64,000 nt of DNA. Source: Nereocystis luetkeana (lineage: Eukaryota; Sar; Phaeophyceae; Laminariales; Laminariaceae). This document shows, one piece after another, positions 35,963-46,605 of the stretch (positions within the stretch are counted from its first letter, which is position 1; each line of letters starts with the position of its first letter). The position numbers and the translations under genes are program-made. The notes beneath the pieces are model-generated. The model did no database searches. It was not told the origin of the DNA and saw nothing but the letters and a program-made list of their open reading frames with translations. The stretch covers positions 744,001 through 808,000 of the forward strand of contig JARUPZ010000024.1 of the NCBI GenBank assembly GCA_031213475.1. Reading direction: 5' to 3'.

Positions 35963-38828
35963 ATGAGTGACGGTGTTTCGGGTTTCGTTCTGACTTTTCG
36001 GACGGGATTGATTCGTTGGCGTGTGATGTTGTTTTCTTCGTACTGTCTCTGTGTATTTATATATGTTCAAACATTACAAACACCAGGTAGAAATGGCAAC
36101 ACGTATGTGTTGTGTGCGAGTAGAGTATATGTTGTGGCGATTAAAAAATATGTATAGAAGACTGATATCAACCTATACTTGTGTATCATCGCCGTATTGG
36201 ATCCCGGGTCCTATCCGCGATTCCATGCCCGTCAAACGACGAGAGGTGGACATTTTCGTTTGCTATTTCCGCCACCGTACCCGCTGGGTTGGACCTGGCC
36301 AGTGGCTGGTCCAAGTCTTGAACGGCCGGCGCCAACGCAGAAAAAAGAATGACTAGTAAGTATCTTATCTGCGCATCGTCTATACCCGCTTAATCCTGCA
36401 GTTTCAAAGTTTCATAATGTTCATCATCATTGGCGAAGTACGATCGATCGTGGTGACATGTCGACAAGGAAGGGTTGAAAAGTTTGGTCATAGGTTAAAA
36501 ATTAACCAGAGTATTGTATAACATTCGGGGTGTTTGGACGCAAGGTTCACAGGTTTTCTTTGTTGTGTCGCCAAAGCAGTTTGTGGTGAACGTGAAGCCC
36601 ACGGGACAATTTGCTATCGACCTTGCGTGAACTCGACTTCTATCTTGTGCCATTTTCCGGGTCGCTCGCTTAGGATCCGGGAGCTTGCCGATCGGCTTGT
36701 GTCACAGGGCAAGTTGATTTGGTTTGGATCGAAGTGTATATGATCGCTGCGCTACTCGCATCGCACTCGTTGTGTGATAAGACCACGTTGCAAGGTGTCG
36801 ACAGGGTTGTAAAAATGTTCAGCACGTATTGAATTAACTTCCCTTCCGACAATACGCAGATAGATGGCATTATTCGTTCAGAATGAAAACACGGACATAA
36901 TTCGTCGGAATCCAAAACTCTCATTCAATCAATGTTCCTTCTTGGCGTATACTCAATTGCATTTATTTATTGTTATTTCCGATGCACGGAGTAGGTAATG
37001 CGCACCATGTGTGCACATATGCTATTTTTGCTTCCTCCTGCTTTGGTCGGCCTCTTCCCTTCCGACTAAGCACCCTAGCCGGCGCGCGCCAAACCGGTTG
37101 ATCATTCACCATTCAGCTGCGCCCCTAAACATCAGCACAGCAAAGCTTTACCTGCGATCGCGTTGGTCGTTTGCCGTATCACTTTAATCGAGAACGAGTA
37201 AGAAACGACAGCGGTACTTCGCCAATGCGTCATCAAGGCCTTGAGTGGACTTATTGTGTCGTTGTTATGTTGAGCTGCATTAGACCGCATGACTCGCGAA
37301 ATATCACACACCCTGAGGTGGATTTCCGAAAGACGTATACATCCTGAAACCAGGGAGAGGCACGAGCAACAACAGACGATGGTGGCATCCGCAGATCTTC
37401 TCATAGTTAAGATATTCACATTATTATTATTCTTGTGCTTGCCTTCCGACAATATAGCATTGTAATATCATTCATTCGGTGTTTACACCTCCTCCTTGCT
37501 ACCGATATATATATGGCCAAGTTCTTTCCGTGTTCGACACGGTCTGAAATACTCCGAGTATGTTTTAGACGAGTGTTCTTCCTGGCTCGCCGGGTATATA
37601 TATATATATATATACATATGCGAAATCCATTCTCACTTGGTCATGGTGGAAATATTGTCCTAGACGTAGACTTAAAATATGATATTTACAGGGTTCCACT
37701 ATGAACACCGAATGATCCTTATGTATAGTTTTCCGCCCAGAGTGGATTTCATTCATTTCGATCCGTCTGGACATTTACGTACGTCTACTATCCAAAAATT
37801 CCAAAGCCTCTCCTAATATTATCATTATTAGGCTTGCCATCCGACAATGTGCAGCATGAGCTTCCACGTTGATCAGTCAAAACATTCCTGAAAGAAGAGA
37901 AGTCCGTATACAAAGGAAGCCTATAAATCAAGTCTATCGACAGTAGTAGCTTCTAGGCCTACTTCCTTTTATGCCTTGTCTACGATACTCCATGTGTCGT
38001 CTTTGCTGTCTTTGCTCCCGCCTACATCTTAATCTGTACTCGTTTCTTGTGCCTCGTAGTCGGAAACCAATGAATTTGCTGAATCAGTGTATATATATGG
38101 CGTTGCTATTACCAGGTATCTAATACTCGAGTATTTGGTGACATTTCTCCCGAAAACACACACGACTTGCTCGAGTCATTAACAATGCATACCAGGTTCC
38201 ATGCCGGGGCGTATCTGGTGGAGTGCCACAAGAACGAATTGCAAACGATGCAGCACACGATGTTGTATCGTACACGTATGATAAAATATCGCCCAAGCAA
38301 GGTAGGAAATATCTGCGTCTTGCTGCTGCTGTACACGTCCATACAGCAGAAGACTCTTATAAAACTGCACCTGATTTTGGGGGACAACACATACATGGAA
38401 ATGGTACGTATGGAATTGTTTTGTTGACTGCATCACTTGTTTACATGTTCTTGGTGATTCCGACGAGCATTATTAGTCTGCAGTAAGTATTTGCCAGAGT
38501 GTCAATGGGTATCTTTGTTGTAGCGTCGACGGCGAAAACGGCCTTTCCCGCAAAAAAAAAGGACGAGGGAGGACCGCCGATGACAAGAGAAAAAAAGTTT
38601 GAAAGCACTCCAACCGTACCACACGGAACACATCAGTACAGTGGTGGGATAGTATTGCCATGATGAATAGAAAAGGATGCATTGAAAAAGGGGCTGGAAC
38701 TCTCGACCACACTCGGCTGCCCACGAAAATCGCACTGCACAGCAGAAACTGTGGCAGCAGCAGCGTTGATGTACCTGTGGCAGCATGCATTTATCACACA
38801 ACAGCTTAGACCCCCAGCTTACAGATCC
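35963..38828. other. AT-rich non-coding stretch with short dispersed repeats
   Basis: The word CTTGCC(A/T)TCCGACAAT occurs near 36842 (partial), 37438 and 37834, each with a similar short neighbourhood. Together with 33359 and 10337 it defines a small diverged repeat. A TA run lies at 37595-37613. A TACCAGGTA motif lies at 38110-38118. No gene is supported. Confidence 0.5.
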
Positions 38829-39357
38829 CACGGGGGGGGAGGCGGTCTGCCCAACAGACTGAAGCCTGGTTATGGCCAACATCGTCATGATGCACTCCCT
38901 TCTTTGGGACCCAAGTAACTAGCATGGTGCCATCTGGGCAACTTTGCGTGTCTGTATGCTCCAGTGCCTGCCTTTCGTATTTTCTTTCCCCCCCGCCCGT
39001 GATTATCGCTTTTTTGTCCCTTCTTTTTTTTTTCATTTTTCTTTCATTTATTTCCGTTTGTACCTCGTTGTGTCTTTGTTAGTATGGTCCGTTCTGCCTT
39101 TTTTGGGGTTTTGCTATCTGCTTTTGTTTTTGTTTTGTTTTGTTTTTTTGCTTCGCTTCATCTTCTTTTTTAGGTTTTTGTCTGCTATTAAGAGTCTCCT
39201 TTTTGCTTCCCTGGTGCCCGCAGTGGTGGAGTGCGTATGCTTGTTTTTTGTTTCTGCCTCTGTTTTACTTGAGGTATTTCTTCCACTCCAGAGTTATTGG
39301 AGCCTGTCCTCCGACCACGGACTGCATTGTATTGTGAGTTAATGTGAGAACAACAAC

Positions 39358-39414
<57 letters not shown>

Positions 39415-39416
39415 AC
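38829..39416 (+). mobile_element. 5'-truncated LINE 3' end with (CAA)n tail
   Basis: From the G-run at 38833 the sequence matches the 3' end of the copy at 46.1 kb: GGCGGTCTGCCCAACAGACT, CAAGTAACTAGCATGGTGCC, a long T-rich stretch, then GACCACGGACTGCATTG. It ends in about 65 bases of CAA/AAC repeats (39350-39415). Only the last few codons and the 3' UTR remain. Microsatellite-like tails in place of poly(A) are usual for RTE-clade LINEs. Confidence 0.8.
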
Positions 39417-39683
39417 AAAAAAGCAATTACCTGGCACGCGCAAAGTATTTATAACACGCCACAGCCGCACAGCGCGGACAAACTACCGCACACGCGTGAT
39501 GTTGCTTCCTGCCCTGCTGGCGGCCGGCGGGCGTGTACAATGTTGTAGCCATCTGGTCGTAGTACGCGCCCTGTACTGCTCGGGTTGTCTGTGAGTAGTG
39601 TCCGGGTTACGAATATATATTATGATAAGAATAACAAAATTGGAAATATAATGAAGAAACAAATATTAATAGATTACTCGTAC

Positions 39684-39752
39684 ATGATCTCTGCGAGGAT
39701 CGAACTCGCGCCTGCAAGCCCAAAATCGGGCATAATACCAGCTAGGTGCAGA
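39684..39752 (-). other. tRNA-like sequence at the 5' edge of a LINE copy
   Basis: On the minus strand, TAGCTGGTAT (A-box-like, 39735-39744) and GAGTTCGATCC (B-box, 39697-39707) are present. A perfect T-arm can form (GCGAG/CTCGC around TTCGATC). The D-loop is about 7 bases short, the anticodon stem is poor and the acceptor ends do not pair. It is read in the same open frame that leads into the LINE endonuclease. It is a tRNA pseudogene or tRNA-derived piece, not a working tRNA. Confidence 0.4.
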
Positions 39753-39756
39753 GCTG

Positions 39757-42235
39757 GGAAACTCGTCGTGGGTACGTTCAATGTTCGCACACTCGCCTTC
39801 AACGGCAAAAATGGCATCGGCCACAGCGAGGTCATCATGAAGGTATGCCAGGAACTAGGATGCGATGTCGTAGGTCTCCAAGAGACTAGGCGAGACGGGC
39901 ATAGCACGTTCACAGCAGCTGGGTTCACGATTTTTTGCTCTGGAGCAGACGGCAGCAAATACGAGAGGAAGGGCACCCATGGTGTAGGACTAGCTGTCAG
40001 GGAGTCCATAGTGGCAGGTGTGGGCAAGGATAGTCTCGAGGTGGGGTGCGTTAGTGCCAGACTGATGAAAGTTCGCATTCAACTTGAGGGCAAATTAAAT
40101 GTTGTTTCTTTTGTTGTCGGCTATCCATAGACGAGATGACGGAAGCACTTAATAAGGGGTTGTCGAATTGGAAAGCTGTCGGGCCAGATAGTCTCCCGGT
40201 CGAACTCCTAAAGATCGACCACCCGGCATTCGCCCAGCGCTTTCACAACATCCTTGTCAATGTTTGGTTAACAGGAGAAGTCCCTCAGCAATGGAAAGAT
40301 GCGATCATCAAGGTCCTTCACAAAAAGAAGGATCGAACTGACTGCAACAACAATAATAGAGGGATTTCGCTTGTTGCCCACGCAGGCAAAGTGTTGTTGA
40401 AAATCGTCGCGTCCCGCCTCAGCAACTACTGCGAGACCGAGGAACTACTCACCGAGGAACAGTGCGGCTTCCGCCCCGCACGATCAACGATTGATATGTT
40501 GTTCGTCGTGCGCCGGCTGCAAGAGCTCGGACGACAGAGGAAAATCCCCTATACGTGTGCTTCATCGATCTGCAGAAAGCGTACGACTCTGTCGACCGAG
40601 AGCTGTTATGGAAGGTACTCACACGCTTTGGCGTACCAACCAAGATGCTGAGAATTATCCGTAATTTCCACGATGGCATGCGGGCTCGCGTGCGTACTGA
40701 TGACGGCTAGCTCTCGGAATGATTTGATGTCACGCAGGGGCTGCGGCAAGGCTGTGTACTATCACCGTTACTGTTCAACGTGTTCTTCGCTGCTGCGTTA
40801 CACGTCGTACTAGTATGCTTCAGCCAAGACGAAGCCATTGTAAGGGATTTGGTCCAACTCAGTGAAGCTGGAATACTTCGAACAGGGAAGGAGGAGCCAT
40901 TGGCGTGCGTGCGAAGGTCTGTATGGGGCATGTTGTACGCCGATGATGCAGGAATTGTCTCGAAGTCGGCTGAAGGGCTCGCAAAAATGATGACAGTCAT
41001 CGTGACTGTCTTCGAAGCAGCAGGCCTCACGGTGTCGGAAAAGAAGACTGAGACAATGGTCCTACAAACACCAGACCGGACAACCCTCGCACCACCGCTC
41101 GTCATCGAAGCGGCAGGTCAGAAGTATAAGCAGACGACCCAGTTCTTATACCTAGGCGGCGTTATCCACGAAAACGCTGCGCTCTCGCTCGAAATCGACC
41201 GACGGATCCGCCTCATGCGAGCATGCCTCAAACGGTTCGGCCCGGAGTTGTATGATAGGACGACCGCCCCCCTTAGCCTTAAAGTCCGAATGCTGAATGC
41301 CGAGGCGATTGAGACCCTGCTGTACGGGTGTGTGACGTGGACCCTCAGAGCGGAGCACTTTGCCAAGCTTCGAACGGCTCACCACCAAGTCCTGTTGCGA
41401 GTCATTGGCTTCCAGCGCCGACTTCGTACTGACCATGCCACCCTCTCGTACGCGAAGGCCCTCAAGATGACACGTTGCGAGAGCATCGAAACGACCATTC
41501 GTAAACGGCGGCTCTTCTTTGCGGGGGGCGTGGCACGGCAAAGCAAGGAGCGATTACCCAGTCGGGTAATGTTCGGGACGATAACTGGTGGGGAGAACCC
41601 GAGACCAGGCGGACAGTGTAATACTTGGCATAGATGCATAGTCGAAGACCTTAGGGAGTTCCGAGCCACCGAAGGGTCAACGGAAGTTGCCCCCTTGGTG
41701 TTTGGAGTTGAGGCCGCGTTGTGGTCCACTGCAGCCAAAAAGGCGGGGAAGTGGTACCGGGGGATCCTTGAAGCAGCCGAACGGTTCATGATGAGGTGGC
41801 ACGAGGTTGAGGCTGAGATGAGTAGGCAGCGCCGCGCATCCGCCGTGGATGGTGCCCAAGGGAACGGGGGGGGAGGGGGCAACAGGAGAAGTGGCAGAAA
41901 GCCCGACCAAGGGAATGCGGAGAGGGGGGGGGACAGGAGGGGTAGAAGGGAAACGGCGGTAGACGAAAGTAGGAAGGAGATGGCAGACAGGGTAGCAAGG
42001 CACCAAGTCGACTAGGAAGTAGAACATGACCATACTACTAGTGCTACCAACTGGTGCAGCTGGTTGGAACGTGGTCTTCCCTTGTCTTCTCTTTTTGTTG
42101 TGCTTTTTTCTTTCTTTCTTCTTGCGCTGACTCTCCGTGATTTTCATTTTTTTTGTTCTCTTCCTTTTCTGATTGATAAGCCGTACTGAAGGAGCCGTGT
42201 GGCGTGGTTGGATGACGAACCTGCTCTGCTCGTTT
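39757..42235 (+). pseudogene. RTE-like LINE, internally deleted (endonuclease start fused to RT)
   Basis: Positions 39757-40128 encode the start of an AP-endonuclease (KLVVGTFNVRTLAF, then CDVVGLQETRRDG and THGVGLAVRES). The frame then stops and 40136 resumes inside the RT N-terminus ([15 protein letters not shown]), so the rest of the endonuclease is missing. The RT continues with [19 protein letters not shown] and [16 protein letters not shown] 1-base loss near 40550 shifts the frame, and stops lie at 40708-40710 and 40720-40722. The catalytic YADD is intact at 40936-40947. The C-terminal part (40780-42015) runs open to a stop after HQVD. The T-rich 3' UTR follows. Closest to RTE/BovB-type elements by my recognition. 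Confidence 0.85.
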
Positions 42236-42690
42236 CGTATTGTCTGACGCCAAGGGGCTGGGCATAGTTGACGAACGCAGGGCGGAGACGGCAGCCTGGG
42301 TAGCAAGGTACCAGGCGGATTAGCAGGGAGAACCTGGCTATACTACTCGTACGACAAACTGCTGCCGCCACCTGGAAGGTACTATGGGCTTTGGTCTGCC
42401 TGTTATTTCCCCTTTGTTATTTTTCCTTGTTACTTTTTTCCTTGGTTCTTTGTCTTACTCTGTTTACAAGCAGTGGTGTTTTTTCTTATTATTTTTCTTC
42501 CTTTTTTTCCAGCTCGTTCTTTTTCAAGTGTTGGCCACCTCGCCTGCGGGGGGGGGGCACGACAGATTGTTTCTCCTAGATTTTGCTTTCATTTTTTTCT
42601 TTTTCTCTTTCGATTTGTCTACCTTGTTTTTGTTTTCTCTTTGATTGTTTCTTTTCGTTTCACTATTTTATAGATTGCGTATGTCGTGCC
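42236..42690 (+). mobile_element. second 3'-end fragment of the same LINE family
   Basis: The stretch 42280-42385 repeats the end of the preceding copy (41985-42080): a GGGTAGCAAGGYACCA block, then GACTATACTACT-like and GGCAGC/CACCTGG blocks, followed by another T-rich tail. It reads as the last residues (VARYQAD-stop) plus 3' UTR. It is either a truncated second insertion or a duplication inside the 3' end. Confidence 0.6.
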
Positions 42691-42924
42691 TGTCGTATCT
42701 AGTATGATGACATGGCTTTGCATTGCCCACTGCAGTGCATACTGCGCACGTGGCAACGTAGTATCTCTGTGGCGTAGCTTTGTGACCACAGAAATTGTGT
42801 CTCTTCTAGGATTGAAGAATCGGCACGGACACTGGTTGTGTGCTGGATGTCGACGGGTAGAAAGAACGGTTTAATGTGAAGAACACACACACACATGCGT
42901 CGATACTGGATGCAGCCGTTCGCG

Positions 42925-45900
42925 AGAAAGATCACTTCTGAAACGAACTGAACAAAGTCGTCTCGGGGGTCCCAAGTGGGGATCGCCTACTTGTGCTCTT
43001 GGATGCAAATGCTCGCACCGGCAAGCGAGAGAGCGGATGTGCCGGCAGTAAGGTGATGGGTAAATACGGGCGCGATGAATTGAACAGCAACAGAGAGCGA
43101 CTACTCCTCCTCGCAGATGACAACAGGCTTGCGCTCTTCAACACGCTATTTGCCACACCTACTCGCGGAGTGTCGTACACTTTCCAATCTCCAAACTCCG
43201 GGAAGGGTCAGTGTAGGCTAGACTACATCCTTCCTCGGCAAGTTGATCGATGCCTGGTCCGCAACATGACAGTACGGAAACCACCAGAGGATCGATGACC
43301 TAAAGGAGAAGGGATCTTTAGGTTGGTAGGCTGTTCGGATGTTTTGGTTCCTGTTGGGATGAAGGCACGGGCGAAGGCCCAACCCAACCCCTGACTCTAA
43401 CCCTAACCCTAACCCTGACCCCAAACCGCAGCCGAAACGGGCTAAAACTCGCCATAAACGAGAAAAACATCCCGGAAGATCCCTTCTCCCAGACTGCTAA
43501 ACCTACTCAGGGGATCGGCATGAATCTGACCACAACCTCGTGGTCTGCAATATTCGCCTCTTGGGTCGGTTCGCGCCGAATCGGAGGGTAAAAGCAGGCA
43601 GCGGAAAACGAGCTATTGATCTACAACGGTTGATGGCAGACCCCGGTCTCCGAGCGAACCTCAATAGATAGGGAGATAACCAAACTTACCCCTCCACCGC
43701 CTGGTGCAATTGGGAGTGTCGATGATAAGGCAACTGCTCTGGTTGAGACCTTGCTGTCGATTGCTGCTAAACTAGCACCTCATACCAGTCGAAAACAAGG
43801 GCCGCTGGGCTGGTGTACGCCCGAAGAGGTAAAAGCAGAGGTGCACTCACGATGGCAGGAGAAGGAAAATGCGAGGACGCAACTACGTGCTAATCCGGAA
43901 GACCAAAAATCTGCGAAATGCTGTTAAGATTGCCACTAAACAGCTCAAACGTGCTAGGACGGACGGAGTGCAGAAGTTCTTCGAGGAATACGTCCGTCAA
44001 CTCGAAAGGCGTATCCAAGGAGGCGATCAGTTTGGGTTCTACAAGCACCTTAAAGGGATGAATGTAGAAGGAAAGAGGACTTTCCATTCGCAGTACATTA
44101 GGGACGAGGAAGGTAGATTACTACGAGACATAGGCCTCAACCGGGAACGATGGGTAAGGTGGTTCCATAAGCTGCTAGACACCAAGTCATCGACCCTCGA
44201 CCCGACTATCGTCGATGAGCTCAAGGTCTGGCCCTCGTGCAGTCCGCTGGACGACGTCCCGTCTAGATACGAGGTGGAAGACGCGATCAGGGCGATGGCG
44301 AACCGCAAGGCGGTTGGGCCTGATGGTCTCCCAGCTGAACTTCTGAAGGTCCTGGCCGACGAGGGAGACTCGGACACCTTGGGAAGCTTCTACGAGATTA
44401 TCGTCGCTGTGTGGAGGGGAGGGGTCGTGCCGCAGCAATGGAAGGATGCAACGAATAAGGTGCTGCCCAAGAAGAAAGACAGGACGGAGTGTGGTAACTA
44501 TCGTGGCATTTCCCTTGTCGCGCATGCCGGCAAAGTACTCCTCAAAGTCATCGCGCGCCGACTCAGCGACTACTGCGAACGGGAAGGCATCCTGCGAGAG
44601 GAGCAGTGTGGCTTTAGGCTCGAACGATCGACGGTCGATACCATGTTCGTGGTGCAACGCTTGCAGGAATTAGCAAGGAAGAAGGGCACTCCGCTGTTCA
44701 TGTGCTTTGTCGACCTCACCAAAGCCTATGACCCCGTCGACCGAACCCTCCTGTGGGCTGTCTTGGCTCGCTTTGGCGTGCCACCTAGAATGCTCACCGT
44801 TATCCGCGAATTCCACGACGGCATGCGAGCATGCGTGCGGCTGGATGACGGCGCGTGCTCAGATATGTTCGACGTGAAACAGGGCCTACGGCAAGGGTGT
44901 GTGCTCGCGCCATTGCTGTTCAACATGTTTTTTACAGCGGTGCTGCGTGTGGCAGAGAAATGTTTCGCTGCTGATAAAGCCATCACGGACAGCTTGGTGC
45001 AACTCCAACAAAAGCAGGAGAAGAAGTAATTAAGAAGGGGAAGGCACGGGCCGGGCACGCCGACGGACAGGGGAATGATAAAGAGGCCCAGACACTGTGG
45101 GCGATGCTCTATGCTGACGATGCGGGCATAGTACCGAGATCACACAACGGCCTGGAGAGGATGATGACGGTGATCGTGTCTGCATGTGCCGCTTTCGGTG
45201 CCTGACGGTCTCGGAGGCCAAGACGGAGATAATGTGTCTACAAACGAAAGATGGGGGGAACGTGCCGTTCACCGTCACCGCAGCCGGCCAAGTGTACAAA
45301 CAAACGACCGAGTTTGAGTATCTGGGCGGGGCTATCAGCGCAGATTGGACGGGCAGAAGTGTCGAGGTAACGCGTCGACTCCAGAGGGCATGGGCATGCT
45401 TCGGACGGTATAAGATGGAAATCTATGACCGCCCGGGTGTGCGCCTACGCCTGAAGGTGCGAATGCTGAGAGCCGAGGGGATCGAAACGTTGCTCTACGG
45501 TTGCGTTACTTGGAGCCCGAGCAAGAATGATTACGGTAGGCTACGGGAGATCCACCACAAGATGCTCCTCCGATGCATCGGCTGGCGAAAACGAAAGCGC
45601 GAAGACCACATTCTATCCTATTCTAGCGCGCTTCTCAGGACAAAATCTGAAAGCGTTGAGACGACGGCACGCAGACGTAGGCTCTTGTTTGCGGGCTTTG
45701 TGACACGCATGGGAGAGGAGCATCTGCCGAAGAGGGTGATGTTTGGGGAGATGGTTGGGGGTAAGGGTTACTCCGGAGGACAGGAGTGGGACTGGATGAG
45801 GTACCTTGACGAGGACCTCAAGCTGTTCGGCATCAAGCTCGAAGGGTGGCGTGAGGCACCACAGAAAGCCGGCAGATGGTTCCGACGGGTCGAGGAAGGG

Positions 45901-46605
45901 GCGGAGGCCTTCATGCGGAAATGGCATACAGATGAGAAGGAGGCATCGGCAGAACGGCATAGAATAGCTGCAACCACGACCACAGCCGTGGGCGCCAACG
46001 CGAGTGCGCAGAATGGCAGGGAAGAGGGGGGGGGCGAAAGGCGGACGAGGGGGAATGGGGGGGGGGGGGGGGGGGGGGGCGGTCTGCCCAACAGACTAAA
46101 GCCTGGCTATGGCCATCATCGTCGTGATGCACTCTCTTCTTTGAGACCCAAGTAACTAGCATGGTGCCACCTGGGCAACTTTGCGTGTCTGTATTCTCCA
46201 GTGCCTTCCTTTCGTATTTTTATACCCCCCCGCCCGTGATTATCGCTTTTTTGTCCCCTCTTTTTTTCATCTTTCTTTTATTCCCGTTTGTACCTCTTTG
46301 TGTCTGTGTTAGTATGGTCCGTTTTGCCTTTTTTGCGTTTTGCTATCTGCTTCTGTTTTTGATTTTTTTTTGTTTTTTTGGGGTTTTTTGCTTCGCTTTA
46401 TCTTCTTTTTTAGGTTTTTGTCTGCTATTAATAGTCTCCTTTTTGCTTCCCTGGTGTCCGCAGTGGTGGAGTGCGTATGCTTGTTTTTTGTTTTTTCCTC
46501 TGTTTTTACTTGAGGTATTTCTTCCACTCCAGAGTTATTGGAGCCTGTCCTGCGACCACGGACTGCATTGTATTGTGAGTTAATGTGATAACAACAACAA
46601 CACAG
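42925..46605 (+). pseudogene. RTE-like LINE, 5'-truncated, split by a mobile element
   Basis: The copy starts inside the endonuclease (LLDANARTGKRESG at about 42993, CRLDYILPRQVD at 43212). It is interrupted by an inverted-repeat element at 43295-43511, then resumes with the catalytic ESDHNLVVCNIRLLGRF (about 43518). The RT runs 43869-45029 in one frame ([51 protein letters not shown]). YADD (45110-45121) is in a second frame and the C-terminal domain (45184-46155) in a third, so the copy is dead. The C-terminus includes TLLYGCVTW and a G-run. The T-rich 3' UTR ends in AACAACAACAACAC near 46605. Confidence 0.88.
43295..43511 (+). mobile_element. inverted-repeat element carrying CCCTAA repeats, copy 1
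   Basis: The ends are inverted repeats (GGAGAAGGGATCTT at 43305-43318, complement near 43474-43490). GGATCG is found on both sides (43289-43294 and 43512-43517), a likely 6-bp target duplication. Removing the element restores the LINE frame as PPEDR-HESDHN. Inside, about three CCCTAA-type units lie at 43396-43416 next to CCCAACCCAACCCC. It codes for nothing. Confidence 0.85.

Noticed and set aside
38944-39342. Open frame of 132 codons rich in Phe/Leu
   Set aside because: It lies in the T-rich 3' UTR of a LINE. The same happens at 46161-46583. The composition makes the frame open; it is not a membrane protein gene.
43390-43420. CCCTAA run as a chromosome end or fusion scar
   Set aside because: It lies inside an inverted-repeat element with a matching copy at 63.2 kb and target duplications, so transposition explains it better.
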